Notes under the pieces: generated by a model
What the model was told of the DNA's origin: nothing
Database searches by the model: none
Seen by the model: the letters and a program-made list of their open reading frames with translations, nothing else
Assembly (NCBI RefSeq): GCF_000963925.1
Contig: NZ_BAMV01000016.1
Coordinates: 62,001-126,000 of the forward strand
From: Acetobacter cibinongensis
Lineage (GTDB): Bacteria > Pseudomonadota > Alphaproteobacteria > Acetobacterales > Acetobacteraceae
Direction: 5' to 3'
Length of the DNA: 64,000 nucleotides
Shown: piece by piece, positions 55,069 through 63,071 of the stretch
Numbering within the stretch: position 1 is the stretch's first letter
Layout of the letters: every line of letters begins with the position of its first letter
Made by a program: the position numbers and the translations under genes

Positions 55069-56367
55069 ATGATAGTGTACCCTGAGAGTGACGCAGAAAA
55101 AGCGGCCCGCAAAACCCTTAAACGCTACCAACGGGCAGCAACGGGGTTACTTGTGTTTATGGGAGGGCTGACTGTTGCGGGGTATGCCGCACCTGCCGCG
55201 GGCTGGGTAAAAGACGGCTTCGGGCTTGAGATGCTGCGCGCCGGCGCGCGTGCTGGCGTGGTGGGCGGTTTGGCAGACTGGTTTGCGGTTGTGGCCCTGT
55301 TCCGTCACCCCATGGGCCTGCCGATCCCACATACCGCGATTCTGCCTGCGCAGAAGGAACGACTTGGGCGTGCTTTGGGGCGTTTTGTATCCGGGCAGGT
55401 TTTTACGGAAAAAGAGGTAACACGCGTTCTGGAGCGCGTAGATATTCCCAGTTTTCTGGCCAATATGCTGGATGAGCCAGGCACTCGGGAGACAATAACG
55501 CGCTCACTGCTCTCCTCCATGCCGCAAATGCTGGACCGGTTGGAAGATGGGCGTGCCAGCGCGGCTATCAGTAAGGCGCTGCCCCATCTGGTGGGCGGAA
55601 ACAGTCTTGCCCCCATAGTGGCAAAGGCATTGCGCAGCCTTGTGGATGATGACCGGCATCAGGAAGTGCTCTCGTATTTCCTCAGCCAGATCAAAGATGG
55701 ATTGCAAGCCAAGGAAGGTGCCCTACGCGGCATTATTGAAGACCGCGTGCGGGAGCAGGGGGGACGCTTGCTTGGCTGGGCGATTGGCGGATCTATCGCG
55801 ACCCGTGTGCTGCTGGCTGCCAGCAAGGAGCTAGAGCGTGTGGACCCTCAAAATTCTACCTTGCGAGAAGGATTTACCGCATGGGTGCGCGGTCAGATTG
55901 ACCGTATAGAAACAGACCCTGAACGTGGGTCGGAAATTTCCCAGACCATCATGAGCGTCCTGTCGCATGAAAGCGTTGTGGTGTGGTGGGGCGATATCTG
56001 GCAGCGTTTCCGCCGTTTGGTGGAAGAAGATATTGAAGACCCGAACGGTCGCATAGCGTCTGTTATTCAGGAGGCAGTGGACCGTATGGCCATACAGGCC
56101 AGGCAGGACCCCGCCTTGCGTCAGAAAATTATGGATGGCGTGAGCAAGGCAACTTTCAAGGCTCTTCCTTTTATCCGTGAACAGATGGCGGATTTTATTG
56201 CCAAGGTCGTTGCCGGGTGGGACGCCGTGCAAATTGCTGAAAAACTGGAATTGCGGGTTGGGAAAGAGCTGCAATTTGTAAGGTTTAACGGCACACTTGT
56301 TGGATTCGGTGTGGGGGCGGCATTGTTTGCCGTGCTGCGGCTGCTCTTTGGCGTTAACGCACAATAG
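55069..56367 (+). CDS. DUF445 family membrane protein
   Basis: This 432-residue protein has a membrane segment near each end (GLLVFMGGLTVAGYAAPAAG and TLVGFGVGAALFAVLRLLFG) and a long helical middle. The family mark is GARAGVVGGLADWFAVVALF followed by RHPMGLPIPHTAILP. DUF445/YjiN proteins have no known function. It is divergent from ppc, and the suf operon begins about 140 bp after it. Confidence 0.85.
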   Translation: MIVYPESDAEKAARKTLKRYQRAATGLLVFMGGLTVAGYAAPAAGWVKDGFGLEMLRAGARAGVVGGLADWFAVVALFRHPMGLPIPHTAILPAQKERLGRALGRFVSGQVFTEKEVTRVLERVDIPSFLANMLDEPGTRETITRSLLSSMPQMLDRLEDGRASAAISKALPHLVGGNSLAPIVAKALRSLVDDDRHQEVLSYFLSQIKDGLQAKEGALRGIIEDRVREQGGRLLGWAIGGSIATRVLLAASKELERVDPQNSTLREGFTAWVRGQIDRIETDPERGSEISQTIMSVLSHESVVVWWGDIWQRFRRLVEEDIEDPNGRIASVIQEAVDRMAIQARQDPALRQKIMDGVSKATFKALPFIREQMADFIAKVVAGWDAVQIAEKLELRVGKELQFVRFNGTLVGFGVGAALFAVLRLLFGVNAQ

Positions 56368-56474
56368 GGGCTGGTATGCCCTTCCGGCCAGGCAGATCAC
56401 GTTTGCGCGGCATGCGGGAAAGGTGTCGTTTTCGGTTGACGTTTGGTCCGCTTAGTCTCATGTGTCTGAAACAG

Positions 56475-56487
56475 GACCTCTCAGGTC
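56475..56487. promoter_or_regulatory. 13-bp dyad upstream of sufR
   Basis: GACCT-CTC-AGGTC is a perfect 5-bp dyad with a 3-bp centre, 22 bp before the sufR start. A TTGACG hexamer lies upstream at 56436-56441, though no good -10 follows. It is a candidate operator for SufR autoregulation. Confidence 0.35.
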
Positions 56488-56509
56488 TCCAATCAGGTAA
56501 TGCAGGATA

Positions 56510-56974
56510 ATGCTGAAACTTTCCCGGCTGGCTGACTATGCGGTCGTTATTCTTGTTAATCTTGGCGAGCAGGACGGAGTGGTCACATCCCCCGCTCTGG
56601 CCACGGAAACAGGCGTGCCAGAACCCACTGTCGCTAAAATTCTTAAAGTGCTCTCTGCCAATAAATTCGTGCTGTCTCAGCGCGGGGCCAAAGGCGGTTA
56701 CCGTCTGGCGCGCCCATTGGCGGAGATCTCGGTTGCCAGCGTTATATCTGCAATGGACGGTCGGATTGCCCTGACAGCCTGCGTGGATGGCGGAGAGTGT
56801 GATGCCGGCGTATCCTGCGGCATGTGCGGCAGTTGGGACACGATCAACAAAGCCATACGGGATACGCTTGAAGCGATCTCACTGGAGACCATGCGGCAGA
56901 ACAGTACATGCGGTTCTGCCTTCATGAAGAAAAACGTCCTGACCAGTGGCAACACACAATGTGAAGGGGCTTGA
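56510..56974 (+). CDS. sufR: SUF operon regulator, Rrf2 family
   Basis: This 154-residue Rrf2-type repressor has a winged helix (LSRLADYAVVILVNLGEQDG, then PTVAKILKVLSANKFVLSQR) and a cysteine cluster ACVDGGECDAGVSCGMCGSW that can bind an Fe-S cluster, as in the SUF-linked branch near IscR. It is the first gene of the suf operon, 3 bp before sufB, so feedback control of Fe-S assembly is likely. It is unrelated to the cyanobacterial ArsR-like SufR of the same name. Confidence 0.9.
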   Translation: MLKLSRLADYAVVILVNLGEQDGVVTSPALATETGVPEPTVAKILKVLSANKFVLSQRGAKGGYRLARPLAEISVASVISAMDGRIALTACVDGGECDAGVSCGMCGSWDTINKAIRDTLEAISLETMRQNSTCGSAFMKKNVLTSGNTQCEGA

Positions 56975-56977
56975 GCC

Positions 56978-58468
56978 ATGCCAGCAGTGACAGAAACCCG
57001 TGAAGCGGTCGAAAAACTGGGTCAATCCTCCTACAAATGGGGGTTTGAAACCGAAATTGACATGGATCTTGCCCCAAAAGGGCTGAATGAAGATACCATC
57101 CGCCTGATCTCCGCCCGGAAAGAAGAGCCTGAATGGCTTCTGGAATGGCGGTTGAGCGCCTATCGGGCCTGGCTGACAATGGCGGAACCCAAATGGGCCA
57201 AGGTGTCTTATCCTCCCATTGATTATCAAGATCTCCACTACTACGCCGCACCTAAAAAGAAGCCCGGCCCCAAGTCCCTTGAAGAAGTGGACCCTGAACT
57301 GCTGCGGACCTATGAAAAACTGGGTATTCCGCTGCATGAACAGGCTTTGCTGGCCGGGGTGGAATTGCCGGAAGGCGAGGTTGCGCGCACCCCTGTTGCT
57401 GTGGATGCGGTGTTTGACAGTGTGTCTGTTGTCACCACCTTCCGCAAAACGCTGGAAGAAGCAGGCGTTATTTTCTGCCCCATTTCCGAAGCAGTGAAAG
57501 ACCACCCGGAACTGGTGCGGAAGTATCTGGGCACCGTTGTGCCTGCCGGAGATAACTTCTACGCAGCACTCAACTCGGCCGTGTTTACGGATGGCTCATT
57601 TGTCTATGTGCCCAAGGGCGTGCGCTGCCCCATGGAGCTTTCCACCTACTTCCGCATCAACGCCCGCAATACCGGGCAGTTTGAGCGCACGCTGATTGTG
57701 GTGGAAGATGGTGCCTATGTGTCCTACCTGGAGGGCTGTACGGCCCCCATGCGGGACGAAAACCAGCTTCACGCCGCAGTGGTTGAACTGGTGGCGATGG
57801 AAGATGCGTCCATCAAATATTCTACGGTCCAGAACTGGTATCCCGGTGATGAAAACGGGCGTGGGGGTATTTACAACTTCGTGACCAAGCGCGGTGCCTG
57901 CCGTGGTGCCCGCTCCAAAATTTCATGGACACAGGTTGAGACCGGCTCGGCTATTACGTGGAAGTATCCGTCCTGCATATTGCAGGGGGAAGGCTCCGTA
58001 GGGGAATTCTATTCCGTTGCCGTGACCAACAACCATCAGCAGGCGGACACCGGCACGAAGATGATTCATATTGGGCGCAATACGCGCTCAACCATCATTG
58101 CCAAAACAATTAGTGCGGGCCAGTCAGACAGCACATATCGTGGGTTGGTGCGCGTGCTGCCCAAGGCATCCGGCGCACGTAACTTTACACAGTGCGATAG
58201 CCTTCTGATTGGGGACCAGTGCGGGGCACATACCGTGCCTTACATTGAAAACCGGAATATGGCCGCCCGTATTGAACATGAAGCCACCACGTCCAAAATA
58301 TCAGAAGACCAGCTTTTCTACTGCCGCCAGCGTGGCTTGTCGGAGGAAGATGCTGTGGGCCTGATAGTCAACGGCTTCTGCCGGGATGTGTTGAAGGAGT
58401 TGCCCATGGAATTTGCCGTGGAAGCTCAGAAATTGTTGCAGATCAGCCTTGAAGGCAGCGTAGGGTAA
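56978..58468 (+). CDS. sufB: Fe-S cluster assembly protein SufB
   Basis: This 496-residue scaffold subunit of the SufBCD complex has the beta-helical core, including [20 protein letters not shown], the [20 protein letters not shown] stretch, and the C-terminal [20 protein letters not shown]. It receives sulfur and assembles Fe-S clusters with SufC and SufD. sufC starts 13 bp later. It has the normal length. Confidence 0.96.
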   Translation: MPAVTETREAVEKLGQSSYKWGFETEIDMDLAPKGLNEDTIRLISARKEEPEWLLEWRLSAYRAWLTMAEPKWAKVSYPPIDYQDLHYYAAPKKKPGPKSLEEVDPELLRTYEKLGIPLHEQALLAGVELPEGEVARTPVAVDAVFDSVSVVTTFRKTLEEAGVIFCPISEAVKDHPELVRKYLGTVVPAGDNFYAALNSAVFTDGSFVYVPKGVRCPMELSTYFRINARNTGQFERTLIVVEDGAYVSYLEGCTAPMRDENQLHAAVVELVAMEDASIKYSTVQNWYPGDENGRGGIYNFVTKRGACRGARSKISWTQVETGSAITWKYPSCILQGEGSVGEFYSVAVTNNHQQADTGTKMIHIGRNTRSTIIAKTISAGQSDSTYRGLVRVLPKASGARNFTQCDSLLIGDQCGAHTVPYIENRNMAARIEHEATTSKISEDQLFYCRQRGLSEEDAVGLIVNGFCRDVLKELPMEFAVEAQKLLQISLEGSVG

Positions 58469-58481
58469 GGAAGGGCAGAAC

Positions 58482-59252
58482 ATGACCCAGTTTTTGGAAA
58501 TTTCCGGTCTGTGTGCCCGGATTGATGCGGACGGGCAGGAAAAAGAAATCCTGCGTGGGGTGGATCTGACCATTCCACCGGGTGAGGTCCATGCCATCAT
58601 GGGGCCGAATGGCTGCGGTAAGTCCACCCTGTCCTACGTTCTGGCTGGACGGGAAGAGTATGAAGTAACTGCCGGGTCTGTGCAGTTTCATGGTCAGGAT
58701 CTGCTGGCCATGGAGCCGGAAGAACGCGCTGCGGCAGGTTTGTTTCTGGCCTTCCAGTCTCCTATTGAGTTGCCCGGCGTTAACAATGCTAACTTCCTGC
58801 GTACAGCCGTCAATGCTGTGCGGCGCGCCCGTGGGCAGGAGGAGCTTGATGCCGTTGCCTTCCTGAAGGCCGCGCGTGAGGCTGCAAAGTCCCTCTCCAT
58901 GGCGCCGGATATGCTCAAGCGTAACGTCAATGTCGGCTTCTCCGGTGGGGAAAAGAAGCGGAATGAAGTGTTGCAGATGACACTGCTTCAGCCCTCTTTT
59001 GCCATCCTGGACGAAACAGATAGTGGCCTGGACGTGGACGCCCTGCGGATTGTTGCCGAAGGTGTGAACCGCATGCGTTCCCCTGAGTTTTCTGCGCTGG
59101 TCATCACCCATCACAAACGTCTGCTCGACTACCTGAAGCCAGACCGTATTCACGTTATGGCAAAAGGGCGCATCATTCATTCTGGCGGGCCGGAACTGGC
59201 TGAGCAGATTGATACAGAAGGTTACACCCGCTTTCTTGCGGAGGCCGCGTGA
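58482..59252 (+). CDS. sufC: Fe-S assembly ATPase SufC
   Basis: This 256-residue ABC-type ATPase has Walker A GPNGCGKSTLSYVLAG, signature FSGGEKKRNEVLQM and Walker B FAILDETDSGLDVDALRIVA, followed by the switch His in VITHHKRLLDYL. It powers shape changes of the SufBCD complex and is not a transporter. Its stop overlaps the sufD GTG start (GTGA). Confidence 0.96.
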   Translation: MTQFLEISGLCARIDADGQEKEILRGVDLTIPPGEVHAIMGPNGCGKSTLSYVLAGREEYEVTAGSVQFHGQDLLAMEPEERAAAGLFLAFQSPIELPGVNNANFLRTAVNAVRRARGQEELDAVAFLKAAREAAKSLSMAPDMLKRNVNVGFSGGEKKRNEVLQMTLLQPSFAILDETDSGLDVDALRIVAEGVNRMRSPEFSALVITHHKRLLDYLKPDRIHVMAKGRIIHSGGPELAEQIDTEGYTRFLAEAA

Positions 59253-60526
59253 ACGCCATAACGAAAAATCCAAAAGCAACCTTGCAGTCGTTTGAAGCCC
59301 GTTTTGACACAATAACGGACCAGACACGCAAGGCTGCTCTGGGGGCTCTGCACCGGGTGGGTCTGCCTGACCGCCGCGTGGAAGAGTGGAAATACACTGG
59401 CCTGCGTTTCCTGACCGAAACGCCGTTTGCTGCTCCTGCACAAACGTATGATGCTGCACAGGTGCAGGCTGAACTTGATCGGCTTGGCGTTACACACGGT
59501 CCGGCAGAGGCGCTGCCGCGTCTGGTGTTTGTGAACGGCCTGTATTCTGCGGAATTTTCTCGGAAGCCCGCTTCGGCCGAGGTGTCTTTCTTTGCGCAAA
59601 CCAAGTCTTTTGGTGTGCAGGCGTGCCCTGACCGGGATCCGCTGACAGCGCTGAATACCACTTTGGCGCAGGATGGTGTGACCTTATCCGTGCCGGAAAA
59701 TGGGGATGCAGGGCATGTGCTGCTCATCTCCATAGGGCAGGCTGACGCTCCTGTGTCCTTCCATCCTCGCCATGCTGTTGCTCTGGCCGAAGGGGCTAAA
59801 CTGTCCCTTACCTGTATTCAGGCGGGGCAGGGCCGGTATCTGCATAATCCCGTTCTGGAAGTTTCCGTTGCTGCCCGTGCAGAGTTGCAGCATGTAACGG
59901 TGCAGGCAGAAAGTGATGATGCCGCCAGCCTTGCAACACTCTACGCGCAGGTGGATGAGCACGGCAGCTATAATAGCTTTGTTCTTGGCTTGGGTGCAGC
60001 GCTGGCGCGGCACGAGGTTCATGCCACACTGGCTGCGTCTCATGCACAGGTTCACGTTAACGGTGCCCAGCGCTTGCGTGCGCGTCAGCATGGTGACCTG
60101 ACCAGTGTTATCACCCATGCAGCACCGGATTGTATCTCCCGTCAGACCGTGCGCAACGTGTTGGATGGTCAGTCTCGCGGCGTGTTTCAGGGCAAGGTTC
60201 TGGTCGAACGGATTGCCCAGAAGACCGATGGCTACCAGATGAATCAGGCTCTGCTTTTGTCTGAGCAGGCTGAGATTGATGCCAAGCCCGAGCTGGAAAT
60301 CTACGCGGATGACGTCAAATGCAGCCACGGGGCAACCGTAGGCGCGTTGGATGAAGACCAGATGTTCTATCTGCGTAGCCGCGGCGTGCCGTATGCGGAA
60401 GCCCGGCAAATCCTCATTCATGCCTTTCTGGAAGAAGCGCTGGCGTTGATTCCGGATGAGACGGCGCGGGCTCTTTGCAGCCACATTATGGCCCAACGGT
60501 TTCCCGTAAGTGGGGAGGAGGCATAA
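59249..60526 (+). CDS. sufD: Fe-S cluster assembly protein SufD
   Basis: This 425-residue partner of SufB has the C-terminal beta-helix signature SRGVFQGKVLVERIAQKTDG, then DAKPELEIYADDVKCSHGAT and DEDQMFYLRSRGV. The conserved Cys in VKCSHGAT is present. It uses a GTG start overlapping sufC, and its TAA overlaps the sufS ATG, so the operon is tightly coupled. Confidence 0.95.
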   Translation: MNAITKNPKATLQSFEARFDTITDQTRKAALGALHRVGLPDRRVEEWKYTGLRFLTETPFAAPAQTYDAAQVQAELDRLGVTHGPAEALPRLVFVNGLYSAEFSRKPASAEVSFFAQTKSFGVQACPDRDPLTALNTTLAQDGVTLSVPENGDAGHVLLISIGQADAPVSFHPRHAVALAEGAKLSLTCIQAGQGRYLHNPVLEVSVAARAELQHVTVQAESDDAASLATLYAQVDEHGSYNSFVLGLGAALARHEVHATLAASHAQVHVNGAQRLRARQHGDLTSVITHAAPDCISRQTVRNVLDGQSRGVFQGKVLVERIAQKTDGYQMNQALLLSEQAEIDAKPELEIYADDVKCSHGATVGALDEDQMFYLRSRGVPYAEARQILIHAFLEEALALIPDETARALCSHIMAQRFPVSGEEA

Positions 60527-61767
60527 TGTCCGTTCTGCAGCACAAAAACACGCTGGATAGTGCCGCAATCCGTGCCCAGTTCCCCATTCTTGGGGAAAAG
60601 GTGCATGACCGGCCTCTAGTCTTTCTGGACAGCGCGGCTTCAGCACAGAAGCCCGTTGCAGTCATTGATGCCATGGCCAACACCATGCGCACACAATATG
60701 CCAACATCCATCGCGGCCTGCATTGGATGAGCGAACGCACGACCGAGGCCTATGAAGGTGTGCGTGATCTGGTGGCTGCATTTCTCAATGCGCCGTCCCG
60801 CAATGAAATTGTATTCACGCGGAACAGCACAGAAGCCATTAATCTGGTCGCACATTCTTTTGGCGCATTGCTCAAGCCGGGGCAGGCTGTGGTTATTTCC
60901 GAAATGGAACACCACGCCAACCTGGTGCCGTGGCAAATGCTGCGCGACCGCGCAGGCATAGAACTTCGGATTGCCCCGATTACAGACGCGGGTGACCTAG
61001 ATCTGGAGGCCCTGCAAACTCTGTTGGCAGACGGCAAGGTCGGGTTAGTCGCTGTTACGCATATGTCCAACGTGCTTGGCACGGTCACGCCTGCCAAAGC
61101 CATTGCAGATATGGCCCATGCAGCCGGTGCGCAGGTTCTGTTTGATGGCAGCCAGTCCGTTGTGCATCGGAAAACCGATGTGCAGGCGCTTGGGGCAGAT
61201 TTTTATACCTTTACCGGGCACAAACTGTACGGGCCAACAGGCATTGGGGTGTTGTGGGCGCGTAAAGAACTGCTGGACGCCATGCCACCCTTTATGGGTG
61301 GCGGGGACATGATCTCCACCGTCACGTTTGAGCGCTCAACATGGGCCAACGTGCCGCATAAGTTTGAAGCGGGAACGCCCGCCATTATCGAGACGATCGC
61401 TCTCGGGGCTGCCATTACATGGGTGGAAAGCATTGGTATGGACGCCATTGCCGCGCATGAGGCATATCTGACAGCGTATGCCTTGAACCGTCTGCAAGAT
61501 GTGCCGGGGCTAAACATTGTTGGTCAGCCGCAGGACCGTGGTGGCGTTATTTCTTTCACAATGGCTGACGTGCATCCGCACGATATTGCCACCCTGCTGG
61601 ACCGCAACGGGATTGCAATACGGGCAGGCCACCACTGTGCGGAGCCCCTCATGCGCAGGCTGGGGCTGACTGCCACTGCGCGGGCCAGTTTTGGGCTCTA
61701 CACCGTTAAGGAAGAAATTGATGTGCTGGCAGATACGCTGGTGCGCATCCGGGATTTCTTTGTGTGA
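60526..61767 (+). CDS. sufS: cysteine desulfurase SufS
   Basis: This 413-residue PLP enzyme takes sulfur from cysteine as a persulfide. Lys233 (YTFTGHKLYGPTG) binds PLP and Cys371 (RAGHHCAEPLMRR) carries the sulfur, both in the group II pattern. The frame is open to 60475 but the ATG at 60526 has GGGAGGAG upstream and matches the family. sufU overlaps its end by 4 bp. Confidence 0.96.
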   Translation: MSVLQHKNTLDSAAIRAQFPILGEKVHDRPLVFLDSAASAQKPVAVIDAMANTMRTQYANIHRGLHWMSERTTEAYEGVRDLVAAFLNAPSRNEIVFTRNSTEAINLVAHSFGALLKPGQAVVISEMEHHANLVPWQMLRDRAGIELRIAPITDAGDLDLEALQTLLADGKVGLVAVTHMSNVLGTVTPAKAIADMAHAAGAQVLFDGSQSVVHRKTDVQALGADFYTFTGHKLYGPTGIGVLWARKELLDAMPPFMGGGDMISTVTFERSTWANVPHKFEAGTPAIIETIALGAAITWVESIGMDAIAAHEAYLTAYALNRLQDVPGLNIVGQPQDRGGVISFTMADVHPHDIATLLDRNGIAIRAGHHCAEPLMRRLGLTATARASFGLYTVKEEIDVLADTLVRIRDFFV

Positions 61768-62228
61768 CGCAGGTGCTCGACGGTTCAGCACTCTATGACC
61801 AACTGATTGTTGCACGCTCTCGTACCCCGCTCTTTGCAGGACGGCTGGAGCAGGCAGAAAAAGTTGGTAACGGCAAAAATCCGCTCTGTGGTGACAAAAC
61901 ACGGGTGGAACTTGCGCTGGACCACAACCATATCAGTCAGGTGCGCCATCAGACACGAGGATGTGCCATTTGCCTGGCCGCAGCGGACCTGATGGCCGAG
62001 CGTATTCTTGGCCTCAGCCCGGACCAGGCGTTAAAAGTCGGGCAACGTTTTTCTGCTTTACTGGTGGAAGATACGGTGCCCGCCACCCATGAGGGTGAGT
62101 TTGAAGAAAATGCCGCATTGGGGCCACTTATGGCGTTTGCCCCATTGCGTGCGCACCGTTCCCGTATTCGGTGTGCAGAATTGCCGTGGGTCGCTTTAAA
62201 GGAGGCGCTTTCTCATGACGACGTTTGA
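61764..62228 (+). CDS. sufU: SufU-type zinc-dependent sulfur acceptor
   Basis: This 154-residue protein is of the SufU/IscU fold. NPLCGDKTRVEL supplies Cys42 and Asp44, GCAIC supplies Cys67, and RIRCAELPWVALKEAL supplies Cys137; these are the zinc and sulfur-transfer ligands of SufU. The final motif matches Bacillus-type SufU better than scaffold IscU. It would accept sulfur from SufS, the job done by SufE in enterobacteria; no sufE is present. A GTG start overlaps sufS, and its end overlaps sufT by 14 bp. Confidence 0.87.
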   Translation: MTQVLDGSALYDQLIVARSRTPLFAGRLEQAEKVGNGKNPLCGDKTRVELALDHNHISQVRHQTRGCAICLAAADLMAERILGLSPDQALKVGQRFSALLVEDTVPATHEGEFEENAALGPLMAFAPLRAHRSRIRCAELPWVALKEALSHDDV

Positions 62229-62685
62229 AAAGGTGCACGCTCCTGACACGCAGCAGGAAAATGCACCGACTGATCATCCGGTTCTGAAGACAGACGGAAC
62301 AGAGGTCCATGCAGAGCAGGCCAAGGTGGAAAGCTGGCAACCTGATGATGCTGAGGTAACTGCTACGCCAGAAGCCTCAGGCCCGGTTGATGAAGATGCC
62401 ATTATCGGTGCCATTGCTACGGTGCATGACCCTGAAATACCGGTCAATATCTACGAGCTTGGTCTGATTTACGCGATCGATCTGTACGATGATGGCCGTG
62501 TAAAAATTGAAATGACCCTGACTGCCCCAAACTGTCCCAGTGCGCAGGAACTGCCGTTGCAGGTTAAAGAGGCAGTTGAGAAAGTGCCCGGTGTAGTTGC
62601 CGCAACGGTTGATGTCGTGTGGGATCCACCGTGGGATATGTCCCGCATGAGCGATGAAGCCCGCCTTGCACTGAACATGTTTTAA
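62215..62685 (+). CDS. sufT: SUF system protein SufT (MIP18/DUF59 family)
   Basis: This 156-residue protein has a polar N-terminal extension of about 60 residues and a DUF59 domain: VHDPEIPVNIYELGLIYAID, TAPNCPSAQELPLQVKEAVE and VDVVWDPPWDMSRMSDEARL. The Cys in PNCPSA is conserved. SufT-type proteins help Fe-S cluster delivery. PaaD-like relatives share the fold, but the suf context decides the call. Confidence 0.9.
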   Translation: MTTFEKVHAPDTQQENAPTDHPVLKTDGTEVHAEQAKVESWQPDDAEVTATPEASGPVDEDAIIGAIATVHDPEIPVNIYELGLIYAIDLYDDGRVKIEMTLTAPNCPSAQELPLQVKEAVEKVPGVVAATVDVVWDPPWDMSRMSDEARLALNMF

Positions 62686-62702
62686 CGGGAAAGGACGGAA
62701 CA

Positions 62703-63071
62703 ATGTCACAGACCATAGTTGCGCCACCTGCAAAAAGAGAATTGCCCCCCCTTATGCGTCTGACAGATGCAGCAGCGCACCAGTTGGAGCAGCTTTATAA
62801 AACGGCACATGCCGGGCAGACGCTCCGCATTGCCGTGACAACCAAAGGTTGCTCCGGCAAAGCGTATGATATGCAGTTTGTTGAAGCGGCATCTGCCGGT
62901 GATGAAATTGTAAGAGATAAAGGCCTGACCCTTTTTGTGGACAGCAAAGCCGTACTGTTTCTTATCGGGTCAGAAATGGACTTTCAGCAGACAGACCTCT
63001 CGGAAGGGTTCGTGTTTATAAACCCAAACGAGAAGGGCCGCTGCGGCTGCGGCGAGAGCTTTCATGTGTGA
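62703..63071 (+). CDS. sufA: A-type Fe-S carrier SufA
   Basis: This 122-residue carrier has the three A-type cysteines: Cys50 (TKGCSGKAYDM) and Cys114/Cys116 (CGCGESF). It is the last gene of the suf operon. Its 3' end overlaps the convergent methyltransferase gene by 56 bp, so no terminator separates the two. ErpA or IscA names are possible, but the context favours SufA. Confidence 0.92.
   Translation: MSQTIVAPPAKRELPPLMRLTDAAAHQLEQLYKTAHAGQTLRIAVTTKGCSGKAYDMQFVEAASAGDEIVRDKGLTLFVDSKAVLFLIGSEMDFQQTDLSEGFVFINPNEKGRCGCGESFHV

Noticed and set aside
58443-59459. A 338-codon minus-strand frame across sufC.
   Set aside because: It overlaps the well supported sufC and sufD genes entirely and has no recognisable domain.
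59684-60646. A 320-codon minus-strand frame across sufD and the sufS start.
   Set aside because: It is a shadow of conserved coding sequence with no start signal.
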